Source: Cyclobacteriaceae bacterium (lineage in GTDB: Bacteria; Bacteroidota; Bacteroidia; Cytophagales; Cyclobacteriaceae). Taken from it: a stretch of 64,000 nucleotides of DNA. This document shows, piece by piece, positions 33,697 through 41,869 of the stretch. Location: positions 124,001 to 188,000 of the forward strand of contig JAEUUC010000002.1 of assembly GCA_016787665.1 (NCBI GenBank). Reading direction: 5' to 3'. A program made the position numbers and the translations under genes. The notes under the pieces were generated by a model. The model made no database searches. It worked only from the letters and a program-made list of their open reading frames with translations, and was not told the origin of the DNA. Each line of letters starts with the position of its first letter. The stretch's first letter is position 1.

Positions 33697-35178
33697 TTAA
33701 AAAACGATATTCTCGTAAAGCCCGTTCTGGCAGACACGGCAGGTAATTCTGCCAGTTAGCGCATCCGGCTTGAACAGCGATTTGCCCAGTAACATGCGAA
33801 CACATTCCTGAATTCCCTCGGTTATAGACGGATGCGGGTGGACGCACTCCGCCAGTTCGGCAATGCCTTTATCCATGGAGATTAAAAGAGCAACCGCCTG
33901 GATGGCGCTGGAGGCATGAAGCCCAATTACCTTCATCCCCAGTATCTTCATGTCAGCATCGTTAGTGACCAACAACTTGATGAACCCTTGCGTATTGCGC
34001 TTAGCAACCGCCCGGGGTATGGTACTGTAGTCAAGTGTTACCACTTTGTAGTCAAGGCCTTTTTCGCGCGCTTGTATTTCGTTTAGGCCCACCCCGGCTA
34101 CCTCCGGGCTCAGGAACATAATCGTGCTGATGTTTTCATACACCAGCCTGCGTTCGGGCTTGCCAAAGATCTTCTCCACCGCATAACGGCCTTCCAACTC
34201 ACCCACGTTCACCAGCGAGATATCGGCCGTGAGGTCGCCCACGGCATAGATGTTCGGCACATTGGTTTGCGTGTCATTGTCTTCAATACCTCGCTTGGTG
34301 ATGTTGATCCCCACGGCATCCTCCCACAGGTTTTCGATGTTGGGTACGCGCCCAACCGAGACCAACGCCTTCTCCACATGGAAGACTTCGCGCGAGTGAT
34401 CGTTATACTCCAGCTCATACTCTACCCGACCGTTTTTTATCTCCATTCGGATCAACCGGGAATTGCGGTGAATCAACACCCCGTTGTTTTCCATGTTTCG
34501 CTCAATGATGCGCACCACGTCCTCATCCTCGAACGGCAGAATGCGATCTCCCTTGTCAATCAGGTTTACCTTAGTCTTTGCAAAACCCGAAAATATGGTG
34601 GCGTACTCGCAACCGATAACCCCTGCTCCCACAATCACCATGCTCTCGGGGAAATCCAACATATTTTCAATTCCTTCACTAGTCATCACCACCTTCTCGT
34701 CAATGGGTAATTCGGGAAGGTAACGGGGGCGGCTACCGGTGGCCAGAATCACATAATCGGTTTCAACAATTTCTTTTTGCGCACCCGCGAGAATTTCAAT
34801 CCGGTTGGGGGTAAGCAGTTTGGCCTGGCCGTACTTGAGATCCAGCAATTGATCATTGCGACTGCGCTGCAACTGGTGGATGTGCTCCTCAAGCATAGCC
34901 TTGCGCTCGTTTACGGCTCTGCGTACCTCGCCCTGCACATCGGCATAGGCAACCTGCGGGGCATGAATGTTATACCGGTTCAGACTTTTACGAAATGAAG
35001 CCGTCTCGCGAGACAACTCCCACCAGGTCTTGGACGACAGCGCTCCGTTGGTAATCCCAGCTCCGCCCAGCCGGTTGCGCTCAATCAGGAGTGTTTTCTT
35101 CTTAAAGTCCACGGCACGCATGGCCGCGGCATACCCAGCCGGGCCAGCTCCGATAATCACCAGATCGTACTTGTTCAT
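33697..35178 (-). CDS. Lipoamide-dehydrogenase-like flavoprotein lacking the redox disulfide
   Basis: A 493-residue FAD/NAD(P)H oxidoreductase of the pyridine nucleotide-disulfide class. The FAD fingerprint VIIGAGPAGYAA (residues 7-18), the NAD fingerprint VIVGAGVIGCEYA (about 180-192), GDRILPFED and the C-terminal HPHPSITE dimer-interface His-Glu pair are intact. The disulfide loop, normally GGTCxxxGCxPSK, reads GGAGITNGALSSK with no cysteine. It therefore cannot do dithiol chemistry and may act as a transhydrogenase or NAD(P)H:quinone-type enzyme. An additional CRVC pair sits ten residues before the end. It is probably cotranscribed with the two downstream unknown genes. Confidence 0.85.
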   Translation of the reverse strand: MNKYDLVIIGAGPAGYAAAMRAVDFKKKTLLIERNRLGGAGITNGALSSKTWWELSRETASFRKSLNRYNIHAPQVAYADVQGEVRRAVNERKAMLEEHIHQLQRSRNDQLLDLKYGQAKLLTPNRIEILAGAQKEIVETDYVILATGSRPRYLPELPIDEKVVMTSEGIENMLDFPESMVIVGAGVIGCEYATIFSGFAKTKVNLIDKGDRILPFEDEDVVRIIERNMENNGVLIHRNSRLIRMEIKNGRVEYELEYNDHSREVFHVEKALVSVGRVPNIENLWEDAVGINITKRGIEDNDTQTNVPNIYAVGDLTADISLVNVGELEGRYAVEKIFGKPERRLVYENISTIMFLSPEVAGVGLNEIQAREKGLDYKVVTLDYSTIPRAVAKRNTQGFIKLLVTNDADMKILGMKVIGLHASSAIQAVALLISMDKGIAELAECVHPHPSITEGIQECVRMLLGKSLFKPDALTGRITCRVCQNGLYENIVF

Positions 35179-35228
35179 AAGATTAAAGCCTGCGCTGGCA
35201 AGATAGCAAATGGAAGTTTGTGACAGAC

Positions 35229-36137
35229 TTAAACCCTTGCCGGCAGGTGGTTACCGGCCACCATGCATCGGATTCCCCCTCCCCCCACCTGCTCGATGGT
35301 TGGTATGTTCACCGTCAGCAAATCTGCATGTTTAGTCAGCTCGTTAACCTGACCCGGCACCAGGGATTGCAGGGCCGTCTCCGACATCAGGAAATACCGG
35401 TCGCCCTTGCGGCTGGTGATCTCCAATACGTTTCCGGCAAAGGCTGACATCTGCTCAAAACTGATGGACACTAGCCGATGATGGGCACCCAGGGTACTGA
35501 TTACCTGTTCCTGGTCGTGCTCGGGAATGGCGTCCAGACAAACAACCGCAACACGCTCACCGATCCACATCACCACGTTGGTATGATAAATGGGTTGATG
35601 GTGTGCATCCAGTGCGGAAAAAAGGCAAGAGGTAAAATTCAAGTGCCGGCACCACGCCTCAACCAGGTCTGGCGAGGTGCGCGGTGAGCGGCTGGCATAG
35701 GCAATCTGATTAACATGGTCGAGTACCAGACTGCCCGTACCTTCTAAAAAAGACCCTTGCTGTTCATACCCTGAGAAATCCACCACGCGCGACACCTGGT
35801 AGTTGGCTTCCAGCCAGGCGACCAGGTCTCTCCTCCGTTCCACTCTTCGGTTGGCTGCGAGCATGGGGTACAATACAACCTCGCCCGAGGCGTGAGTGGA
35901 AAACCAATTATTGAGGAACAAGGCATCCGGAGTGCCCACGGTATCTTCAAACACGTGCACAGCAACATCATGCTGGTCAAGCTTCTCAATCACGCGGTCG
36001 AATTCCGACAGCGCGCGGGCACGAGCATCAGGATCGGCAGTCTTTTGAAACGAATTGCTCGCTACCGTTTGCGCGTTAAAGGCAAATCCGCCCGGGCGGA
36101 TCATCAACAATTGGTGGGGCGTTTGTCGGTTAAGCAT
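35229..36137 (-). CDS. ctlX: Citrulline-utilization hydrolase CtlX / amidinotransferase-fold protein
   Basis: A 302-residue pentein-fold protein of the arginine deiminase/DDAH superfamily. MIRPGGFAFNAQT opens the fold, FLNNWFSTHASGEVVLYPML carries the conserved His-containing strand, FLEGTGSLVLDH the acidic substrate loop, and GGGGIRCMVAGNHLP the C-terminal nucleophile cysteine. In characterised homologues this family hydrolyses citrulline or related ureido/guanidino compounds. I start at the second ATG (MLNRQTPHQLLMIRP), which fits family N termini; the first would add ten residues. It is divergent from the PAP2 gene, with 40 bases between starts. Confidence 0.85.
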   Translation of the reverse strand: MLNRQTPHQLLMIRPGGFAFNAQTVASNSFQKTADPDARARALSEFDRVIEKLDQHDVAVHVFEDTVGTPDALFLNNWFSTHASGEVVLYPMLAANRRVERRRDLVAWLEANYQVSRVVDFSGYEQQGSFLEGTGSLVLDHVNQIAYASRSPRTSPDLVEAWCRHLNFTSCLFSALDAHHQPIYHTNVVMWIGERVAVVCLDAIPEHDQEQVISTLGAHHRLVSISFEQMSAFAGNVLEITSRKGDRYFLMSETALQSLVPGQVNELTKHADLLTVNIPTIEQVGGGGIRCMVAGNHLPARV

Positions 36138-36177
36138 TGGGATCAAAACACGTACCTTTAAAGGCAAAGATTACGAA

Positions 36178-36777
36178 ATGGATTGGATTCTGGACATGGA
36201 CCGCGAGCTGTTTCTGTTCCTCAACGGTCTTCACACCGAGTGGCTCGATCCGCTTATGATGCTATTCACGCAAACACAGTTCTGGGTGCCGCTCTATCTG
36301 TTTCTGATTTACCTGATCTTCAAAAACTTTGGAAACGAAGGGTGGTTTGTACTGGCCGGAGTGGTGGTGACCATTCTGTTGGCTGACCAAATTACCTCAT
36401 CGCTGATGAAGCCATTCTTTGCTCGGCTAAGACCATCGCACGAGCCTTCGCTGGCGGGGCTGGTTCATCTGGTTGATGGCTATGCTGGTGGCCGGTACGG
36501 GTTTGCCTCAAGTCATGCTGCTAATACCTTTGGCACCGCCTGGTTTATTTGGAAGCTGTTCGGAACCCGTTATCGCTGGATAGGGCTGATGTTTGTCTGG
36601 TGCACCCTGATGACCTACACGCGGGTATACCTGGGTGTGCACTACCCCGGAGATGTGATCGTGGGCGCGCTGGTGGGTATTGGTTCCGGGGCAATCGGCT
36701 GGCAACTCTACCTGGCGCTACGGAAAAAATTCAAGGCTCAAGATCTAACGGTCGACAACTCCGACCCAAAAACCTGA
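36178..36777 (+). CDS. PAP2 family phosphatase, membrane-bound
   Basis: A 199-residue integral membrane phosphatase acting on lipid phosphates such as undecaprenyl pyrophosphate or phosphatidylglycerophosphate. The three-part active site is KPFFARLRP (K-x6-RP), SSHAAN (the PSGH-equivalent motif, His nucleophile partner) and RVYLGVHYPGD (the SRxxxxxHxxxD block). About five helices are present. The start is at 36178; a longer frame from 36055 would overlap ctlX entirely. Substrate is not determinable. Confidence 0.88.
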   Translation: MDWILDMDRELFLFLNGLHTEWLDPLMMLFTQTQFWVPLYLFLIYLIFKNFGNEGWFVLAGVVVTILLADQITSSLMKPFFARLRPSHEPSLAGLVHLVDGYAGGRYGFASSHAANTFGTAWFIWKLFGTRYRWIGLMFVWCTLMTYTRVYLGVHYPGDVIVGALVGIGSGAIGWQLYLALRKKFKAQDLTVDNSDPKT

Positions 36778-36803
36778 GCCCTGAACGTTCAAATCGAGCG
36801 AGG

Positions 36804-37319
36804 CTATCGCTTCTTGCCAAAAATTCCGCCCAGCATACCGCCAATACTGCCGAGAGGATTTTGCTTGCCACTACCACCGGCTACCTGACCCAAAAGGCTG
36901 CCGAGATCAAGGTTGTTGTTTCCGCTCATGTTGCGCATCATGTCCGTGAGGTCAAACGATGAGTCCTTCGGATCATTTGTTTTTTGTACCAACTGATTCA
37001 TCACGGTGGGGATAAGGCTGGACACCACGCTGCTGGCCGCTTGCGGAGATACGCCAAACTTGGATGCCAGACTCTGTGCCACCGATGAAATAATCTGATT
37101 CACCATGGGGTTGTTGGCCAAGGCATTCTTGTTACCACCCTGAAACATCGCCACCACTTGTTGCATGTTGCCTTGTGACACTTGTCCTTTCATGGCATTA
37201 AAAATTCCGCCTGCCACTTCCTGAATGGCTGCGTTGTTGAATTGATTGGGAATGGCATCATTTTGAACGATGGCCTTTCCGGCATTTTGTTCAACCAGTT
37301 TTACGAGTTGATCGAGCAT
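36804..37319 (-). CDS. DUF937-like protein
   Basis: A 171-residue protein without signal peptide. The N-terminal 120 residues are helical and repeat-like (VKLVEQNAGKAIVQND, then SVAQSLASKFGVSPQAASSV and LIPTVMNQLVQKTNDP), resembling DUF937/YidB-type proteins. The C terminus is Gly/Asn-rich (SLLGQVAGGSGKQNPLGSIG). It is a tandem paralogue of the next gene upstream, which shares NAGKAIVQN, AIPNQFN and QKTNDP. The function is unknown. The pair are probably cotranscribed. Confidence 0.78.
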   Translation of the reverse strand: MLDQLVKLVEQNAGKAIVQNDAIPNQFNNAAIQEVAGGIFNAMKGQVSQGNMQQVVAMFQGGNKNALANNPMVNQIISSVAQSLASKFGVSPQAASSVVSSLIPTVMNQLVQKTNDPKDSSFDLTDMMRNMSGNNNLDLGSLLGQVAGGSGKQNPLGSIGGMLGGIFGKKR

Positions 37320-37355
37320 AGAACTTATTCTTGTTGATTGTAAAATACCTCAGGA

Positions 37356-37937
37356 TCAGGACTGCTGAATGGGATCGCCTCCACGTTTTTGCTGAATGGG
37401 ATCGCCCGCCTTACGCTGTTGAATCGGATCACCTGCTGCGCGTTGCTGAATCGGATCTCCGGCAAAGCTTTGTTGGATAGGGTCGCCCGCCAGGCTCTGC
37501 TGAATCGGGTCGCCTGCAAAGCTTTGTTGAATCGGGTCACCGGCCAGGCTGGCCAAAACATCATTCATCTCGAAGGAATGGTCAGCCGGGTCGTTGGTTT
37601 TTTGAATCAACTGCCGCATGACGGTGGGAATCAGACCGGATACTGCGTTGGTGGCTGCATTTGCTGATACACCAAACTTCACCGAGAACGCATTGGTCAC
37701 GGAAGAGATCATCTCATTGATCACCGCGTTTTCGTTCGATGGATTTGAGCCTGAGCGTTGAAAGATCTCCACTACGCGTGCCGAATTGCCATTGTTGACC
37801 TGGCCTTTCATGGTGTTGATAATTCCGTTGGCAACCTCTTCGATAGCCGCCTGATTGAACTGATTGGGAATGGCTTCATTTTGAACGATGGCCTTTCCGG
37901 CATTCGCCTCGACAAGCCGTGTAAGTTGATCTTTCAT
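37356..37937 (-). CDS. DUF937-like protein with a seven-copy GDPIQQ repeat tail
   Basis: A 193-residue protein whose first 130 residues are a paralogue of the adjacent gene (VEANAGKAIVQNEAIPNQFN, GLIPTVMRQLIQKTNDP). Residues 133-193 consist only of seven copies of GDPIQQ, spaced exactly nine residues apart with variable two-residue linkers (SF, SL, RA, RK, KR) and Ala or Gly. The paralogue lacks this tail. The ATG at 37937 is chosen over a TTG two codons upstream. No export signal is seen. The function of the domain and tail is unknown. Confidence 0.8.
   Translation of the reverse strand: MKDQLTRLVEANAGKAIVQNEAIPNQFNQAAIEEVANGIINTMKGQVNNGNSARVVEIFQRSGSNPSNENAVINEMISSVTNAFSVKFGVSANAATNAVSGLIPTVMRQLIQKTNDPADHSFEMNDVLASLAGDPIQQSFAGDPIQQSLAGDPIQQSFAGDPIQQRAAGDPIQQRKAGDPIQQKRGGDPIQQS
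37359..37541 (-). repeat. 27-bp coding tandem repeat (seven units)
   Basis: Seven in-frame 27-base units encoding GDPIQQ plus three variable residues make the C-terminal tail of the DUF937-like protein. Synonymous differences between units (for example GGCGATCCG versus GGCGACCCG forms) show the repeat is not a fresh duplication. Unit number may vary among strains. Confidence 0.9.
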
Positions 37938-37991
37938 AGACAAAGGGTTTAGTAGTAGTCAAATGTACACAAAATAACCACCCCGGTCGTT

Positions 37992-38576
37992 CTATCGGTT
38001 CAATAGCGTTTTTACGTATTTGCCGATGATATCGAACTCCAGGTTAACTGCGTGCCCAGGCGCCAATTGACAAAAATTGGTATGCTCAAACGTGTAGGGA
38101 ATAATCGCTACCTCAAACTTCCCGGGTGAGGAATGAAAACAGGTTAAACTAACGCCATTCACACAAATGGATCCCTTTTCTACGGTAAGATTGCCCAGCG
38201 TGGGATCAAATTCAAAACGAAATACCCAACTGCCCTGATGATCCTCACGGCCGGTGCATCGGCCCACCTGGTCCACATGCCCCTGCACGATGTGCCCGTC
38301 AAATCGCCCGCTCGCGGCCATGCTTCGCTCCAGGTTTACCCGGCTGCCAACCGTCCAACTGCCCAGCGTGGATTTTTTGAGCGTCTCGTCTACTGCTGTA
38401 ACCCAATGCCGTCCGTGTGCTACGCGCGTCACGGTCAGGCAAACACCATCGTGAGCCAGGCTCTGATCTACACGCAGTTCATGACTCACCGGACTCTCAA
38501 TCTCAAAATGTCTGTTTGTGCCTTCGGGGGTGATGCTTTGAATCACTCCCATCGCTTCAATAATGCCGGTGAACAT
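37992..38576 (-). CDS. ribE: Riboflavin synthase, alpha subunit
   Basis: A 194-residue enzyme that dismutates two 6,7-dimethyl-8-ribityllumazine molecules into riboflavin. It has two lumazine-binding domains in tandem: MFTGIIEAMG and DGVCLTVTRV in the first, GHIVQGHVDQVGR and ICVNGVSLTCFHS in the second. All are at family positions, and length is normal. It lies 14 bases downstream of the M20 amidohydrolase stop on the same strand and may be cotranscribed with it. No FMN riboswitch is visible. Confidence 0.96.
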   Translation of the reverse strand: MFTGIIEAMGVIQSITPEGTNRHFEIESPVSHELRVDQSLAHDGVCLTVTRVAHGRHWVTAVDETLKKSTLGSWTVGSRVNLERSMAASGRFDGHIVQGHVDQVGRCTGREDHQGSWVFRFEFDPTLGNLTVEKGSICVNGVSLTCFHSSPGKFEVAIIPYTFEHTNFCQLAPGHAVNLEFDIIGKYVKTLLNR

Positions 38577-38590
38577 GTTGCTATACTGCT

Positions 38591-40246
38591 TTACTTTTTT
38601 GATTTCTCATCCAGTTTCTGAATGGCCTCGCGCTGCTCGGGTTTCACCGTTGGGTAAACAATACCGAGCTGGTCTAAATAAGTTTTGTATTTGGCGGGAT
38701 TGTAATAAAAGGGTTTCAGCTTAGGTGTAAACTCATCGCTGATCTTCTTGTTCAAATAGATGGCGGGGTTATCCTTTTCGCCAATCAGCGGAATGTATTT
38801 CTGATCCTTCGTTTGCTCTTCGCGGTAGTACGTCCACGCATTGGCAATGATCTCCGGCTTCAGCATCATATCCAGCAAGGTCATGACTTCCGCTTTGGCG
38901 CCATATACAATTCCTTTATGGGCAATCGGAGTTGCCATTGAGATGGCATTGCTCCAGTGGTGGCCCGGCAATCCGGGAATGTTGGACGGATAGCGCAACA
39001 CTACCGTGGGCAGCGACCAACTGATGTCGGCAATATCGTCAGAGCCCCCGCCCATCGACATCAATTGACGGCCCATCACATTCACCGAGCCGGTGGGAGC
39101 CGGTAAGCCAATGGTATCGAGTTTGGAGGCTAGTCCTTCAATCTTGGATGCCTTCATTTCAATTTGTGTAGCCTTGGCCAGCAGTTGATCATCGGCACTC
39201 CAGGTGGGCAAGCCTACCTTCTGGATGTTGGCATACATGGCTTCCGCAATGGGCTTGTTGAAATGTCCTGGCCAGGCCGAACCCAAGATTTCGTACGTAA
39301 ACTTCGTGTCCGTCATCAGGGCAGCACCCTCTGCAATCTTCAATCCGGTATCAAACAACTTTTTGATATCCGGGTAGGTGCGCTCGCGGAAGTAATACCA
39401 CACCGCGGCCTTCGATGGCACCACGTTGGGTTGATCGCCCCCATCGGGAATAACGTAGTGTGAGCGTTGCGTGAGTTCCAAATGCTCGCGTCTGAAGTTC
39501 CAGCCGATGTTCATCAACTCCACGGCATCCAGCGCACTGCGGCCACGCCACGGAGCGCCCGCAGCATGCGCAGCGGAACCTTCGAAATTGAAACGCACCG
39601 ATACCAATCCATTATAACCGGCATCGCCATAGCCAACGCCAAGGTTATTTGCCACGTGGGTGAAGATACACGCATCCACATCTTTAAAGTAACCGGCCCG
39701 AATGTAGAACGCCTTTGTGCCCACCAATTCCTCAGCAATACCGGGCCACAGCATGAGCGTACCCGAGATTTTCTCACGCTCCATAATTTTTTTAAGTGCA
39801 AGGGCAGAGATGATGTTCAGTGCCTGCCCGGAATTGTGGCCTTCACCATGCCCGGGTGCCCCTTCCACGATCGGGTCGTGATACGCCACGCCCGGCTTCT
39901 GCGAGGCCTTCGGAATACAATCCACATCGGAGCCCAATGCAATCACCGGCTTGCCCGAACCATAACTCCAGCGGGCAATCCATGCCGTAGGCACGCCCGC
40001 TACACCCCTTTCGACTTTAAAGCCTTGTTTCTCCAATAGGTTCGTGAGGTAATTGAACGTCTCCCACTCCTGAAATCCGAGTTCGGAAAAGCTAAAGAGC
40101 ATGTCGTTGATTTGCTGACCGAGCACGGCATTTTTCTCCACCTCCGCGGCTGCTTCGGTTTTGAGTTTTTCCAATCGGTTGATTTCGGGCTGGGCAGCCG
40201 CTACCGAACCAATCAGAAGGAGTAAACAAGCCAGGAGATTCTTCAT
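38591..40246 (-). CDS. Exported M20 family amidohydrolase (AbgB-like)
   Basis: A 551-residue enzyme with a signal peptide (MKNLLACLLLLIGSVAAAQ), hence periplasmic. The M20 metal site is recognisable: GSDVDCIP (aspartate in the first motif), GHGEGHNSG, PGIAEELVG with the catalytic and bridging acids, and the SMGGGSDDIADISW segment near the C terminus. Length and pattern are closest to p-aminobenzoyl-glutamate utilisation protein B and related aminoacylases, which cleave amide bonds of aryl-amino acids. The in vivo substrate is unknown. Confidence 0.85.
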   Translation of the reverse strand: MKNLLACLLLLIGSVAAAQPEINRLEKLKTEAAAEVEKNAVLGQQINDMLFSFSELGFQEWETFNYLTNLLEKQGFKVERGVAGVPTAWIARWSYGSGKPVIALGSDVDCIPKASQKPGVAYHDPIVEGAPGHGEGHNSGQALNIISALALKKIMEREKISGTLMLWPGIAEELVGTKAFYIRAGYFKDVDACIFTHVANNLGVGYGDAGYNGLVSVRFNFEGSAAHAAGAPWRGRSALDAVELMNIGWNFRREHLELTQRSHYVIPDGGDQPNVVPSKAAVWYYFRERTYPDIKKLFDTGLKIAEGAALMTDTKFTYEILGSAWPGHFNKPIAEAMYANIQKVGLPTWSADDQLLAKATQIEMKASKIEGLASKLDTIGLPAPTGSVNVMGRQLMSMGGGSDDIADISWSLPTVVLRYPSNIPGLPGHHWSNAISMATPIAHKGIVYGAKAEVMTLLDMMLKPEIIANAWTYYREEQTKDQKYIPLIGEKDNPAIYLNKKISDEFTPKLKPFYYNPAKYKTYLDQLGIVYPTVKPEQREAIQKLDEKSKK

Positions 40247-40340
40247 AAGGAGGACATTTTGGGTTTGGTGGATGGAAAGATAGGGATTGAAATGGCCGTT
40301 TCAAGTGAAATTTCCATGATTCTAAAAAATCCAGTGAAAT

Positions 40341-40372
40341 TTTGGTTTATATTATAAACTACTTTATATTTG
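40341..40372 (+). promoter_or_regulatory. Strong Bacteroidota-type promoter of the winged-helix operon
   Basis: TTTG (40341-40344), a 20-base spacer, then TATATTTG (40365-40372), an exact TAnnTTTG -7 element. The operon's first ATG is 17 bases further on. The spacer holds the 15-bp palindrome described next, so a bound repressor would sit between the two promoter elements. Confidence 0.75.
40345..40359. promoter_or_regulatory. 15-bp palindrome, copy 1 (probable operator)
   Basis: GTTTATATTATAAAC is a perfect palindrome with seven-base arms around one central T. It lies between the -33 and -7 elements of the promoter for the membrane protein/winged-helix pair. A one-base variant is found at 41823-41837. 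Confidence 0.65.
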
Positions 40373-40388
40373 TGTCGTTAATACGGAT

Positions 40389-40961
40389 ATGAATACCGAA
40401 AACGACAAGCTGAGCCCACAGCAGAGCCTGGAGTTGATCCAATCCATGATCAATCAGGCCAAGGGCAATGTGCGCGACAACTCCTTTTACTACCTCTTTT
40501 GGGGCTGGGTGTTGGTGGCTACTCATTTAGGTAACTATGCGCTTCATATCATTGCATTTGATTACCCGCACATCGTGTGGTTATCGGTCATTCCGGCTTG
40601 GATCGTGTCGTTTGTGTACGGCCGCCAGCAAGCCCAAAAGAAACATGGCACCACCACGCATTTGGAGCGTGTTAATATATCGCTGTGGATTTGTTTCGGT
40701 GTGTTGGCCATGGCTATCCCCTTCTTTGGTGGATTTATCAACTATCAGATCAACCCTGTCATTCTCATCACCGGCAGCATGGCCACTTTTGTTTCGGGCA
40801 TTATTTTGAGATTCTGGCCTTTGCGCGCGGGTGGGGTATTGATTTTTGTTATTGGCCTTGCCAGTTTCTTTTTTCAGAGCCAATACCAGTCGTTGTTGGC
40901 AGCCACGGCTATCGTGGCAGGTTACCTGGTGCCCGGCTATATACTTAAAAGTCAGAAGTAG
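40389..40961 (+). CDS. Membrane protein of unknown function, partner of a winged-helix regulator
   Basis: A 190-residue protein with five hydrophobic helices (for example YYLFWGWVLVATHLGNYALH, VWLSVIPAWIVSFVYG, WICFGVLAMAIPFFGGFI, and a last one near AATAIVAGYLVPGYIL). The N terminus is polar and helical. I do not recognise a named family. The gene starts after a strong promoter with an internal palindrome and is followed after three bases by the winged-helix gene. The pairing of a small multi-helix membrane protein and a MarR-like regulator may form a sensing unit; this is inferred. Confidence 0.78.
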   Translation: MNTENDKLSPQQSLELIQSMINQAKGNVRDNSFYYLFWGWVLVATHLGNYALHIIAFDYPHIVWLSVIPAWIVSFVYGRQQAQKKHGTTTHLERVNISLWICFGVLAMAIPFFGGFINYQINPVILITGSMATFVSGIILRFWPLRAGGVLIFVIGLASFFFQSQYQSLLAATAIVAGYLVPGYILKSQK

Positions 40962-40964
40962 GCT

Positions 40965-41249
40965 ATGCTCAAAGACCTCGATCCGCTGCTTCATTCACAA
41001 CTGCGCCTGGGCGTGATGTCGCTCCTGCTGGGGGTTGATTCTGCGGAGTTTACCTGGTTGAAAGAAAAGACAAATTCAACAGCTGGTAACCTGAGCGTAC
41101 AACTTGATAAGCTGTCGGAAGCCGGTTACATCGAGGTCGTAAAATCATTTAGCGGAAAAAAGCCCCTGACCACGTGTAAGATTACTAAGAAAGGAATCAA
41201 GGCATTTGAAGACTATGTGAATAACCTGAAAGGCTATATCAACAACTAA
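40965..41249 (+). CDS. Winged-helix transcriptional regulator
   Basis: A 94-residue single-domain DNA-binding protein. Helix-turn-helix residues FTWLKEKTNSTAGNLSVQLD (about 26-45) and the wing YIEVVKSFSGKKPLTTCKIT match the HTH_34/MarR-like family (LRLGVMSLL..., then KGIKAFEDYVNNL) that often consists of just this domain. It is coupled to the preceding membrane protein gene, with a three-base gap, and followed by the DUF1579-like gene. The palindromes at 40345 and 41823, which flank its operon, are the obvious candidate binding sites. Confidence 0.9.
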   Translation: MLKDLDPLLHSQLRLGVMSLLLGVDSAEFTWLKEKTNSTAGNLSVQLDKLSEAGYIEVVKSFSGKKPLTTCKITKKGIKAFEDYVNNLKGYINN

Positions 41250-41256
41250 CACGAAT

Positions 41257-41805
41257 ATGCTTATGAAAAAAACAATCTTAATCCAATTGGTCGTCTTGAG
41301 CGGCTTGCTCACAACCGTACGGGCTAATTGCCAGCGTCCGGATTTTTCCGAGACGTGTAAAAAAGAAATGCAAAAACTTGCGTGCCTTGTTGGTGATTGG
41401 AAGGGTGAAGCCAGAGTGATGACACCGGCAGGCACCATTACCGTACAGCAAACGGAACATATCGAATGGAAAATGAACAACATGCTGCTCTCCATCGAAG
41501 GCATCGGCCGCGAAGCCGGAAAAGACACCGACTCGTTTCACGCCTTCGCGCTCGTGAACTATGATGCCACGCTGCAGCAATTCAAATTCAAGTCGTATGT
41601 AAAAGAAGGTTTCAGTACCGATGCATACTTCAAGATTTTAGAACCTTTCAAATTTGAATGGGGATTTGACATTGCCACCGGAGGCAAAACCCGCTACATC
41701 ATCACCATCGACCCCACAAAAAAGACGTGGCACGAATCAGGCGATTACTCCCGCGATGGCATTACCTGGATGAAATTTATTGACATGACGCTGACTAAAC
41801 TCTAA
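41257..41805 (+). CDS. Exported DUF1579-like beta-barrel protein
   Basis: A 182-residue protein. The N terminus is a signal peptide (MKKTILIQLVVLSGLLTTVRA), and the mature part opens with LACLVGDWKGEARVMTPAG (about residues 44-62), the start typical of DUF1579 lipocalin-like domains. Later parts include YDATLQQFKFKSYVKEG and RDGITWMKFIDMTLTKL. It presumably forms a small beta-barrel in the periplasm, with unknown ligand. It starts seven bases after the regulator gene, so likely belongs to the same transcript. A start three codons in (MKK) is equally likely. Confidence 0.8.
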   Translation: MLMKKTILIQLVVLSGLLTTVRANCQRPDFSETCKKEMQKLACLVGDWKGEARVMTPAGTITVQQTEHIEWKMNNMLLSIEGIGREAGKDTDSFHAFALVNYDATLQQFKFKSYVKEGFSTDAYFKILEPFKFEWGFDIATGGKTRYIITIDPTKKTWHESGDYSRDGITWMKFIDMTLTKL

Positions 41806-41822
41806 AAAAATTTATCCACTTA

Positions 41823-41837
41823 GTTTACATTATAAAC
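41823..41837. promoter_or_regulatory. 15-bp palindrome, copy 2 (probable operator)
   Basis: GTTTACATTATAAAC differs from copy 1 at one base (C for T at position 7) and is followed after two bases by a further half-site, GTTTACA (41840-41846). It lies 33 bases upstream of the TPR gene start, after the stop of the DUF1579-like gene. Confidence 0.6.
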
Positions 41838-41869
41838 CAGTTTACAATAACTCAAAATCAAAAACCAAT

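Noticed and set aside
37389-37667. 92-codon plus-strand frame rich in LLNRV repeats
   Set aside because: It is the antisense shadow of the GDPIQQ coding repeat.
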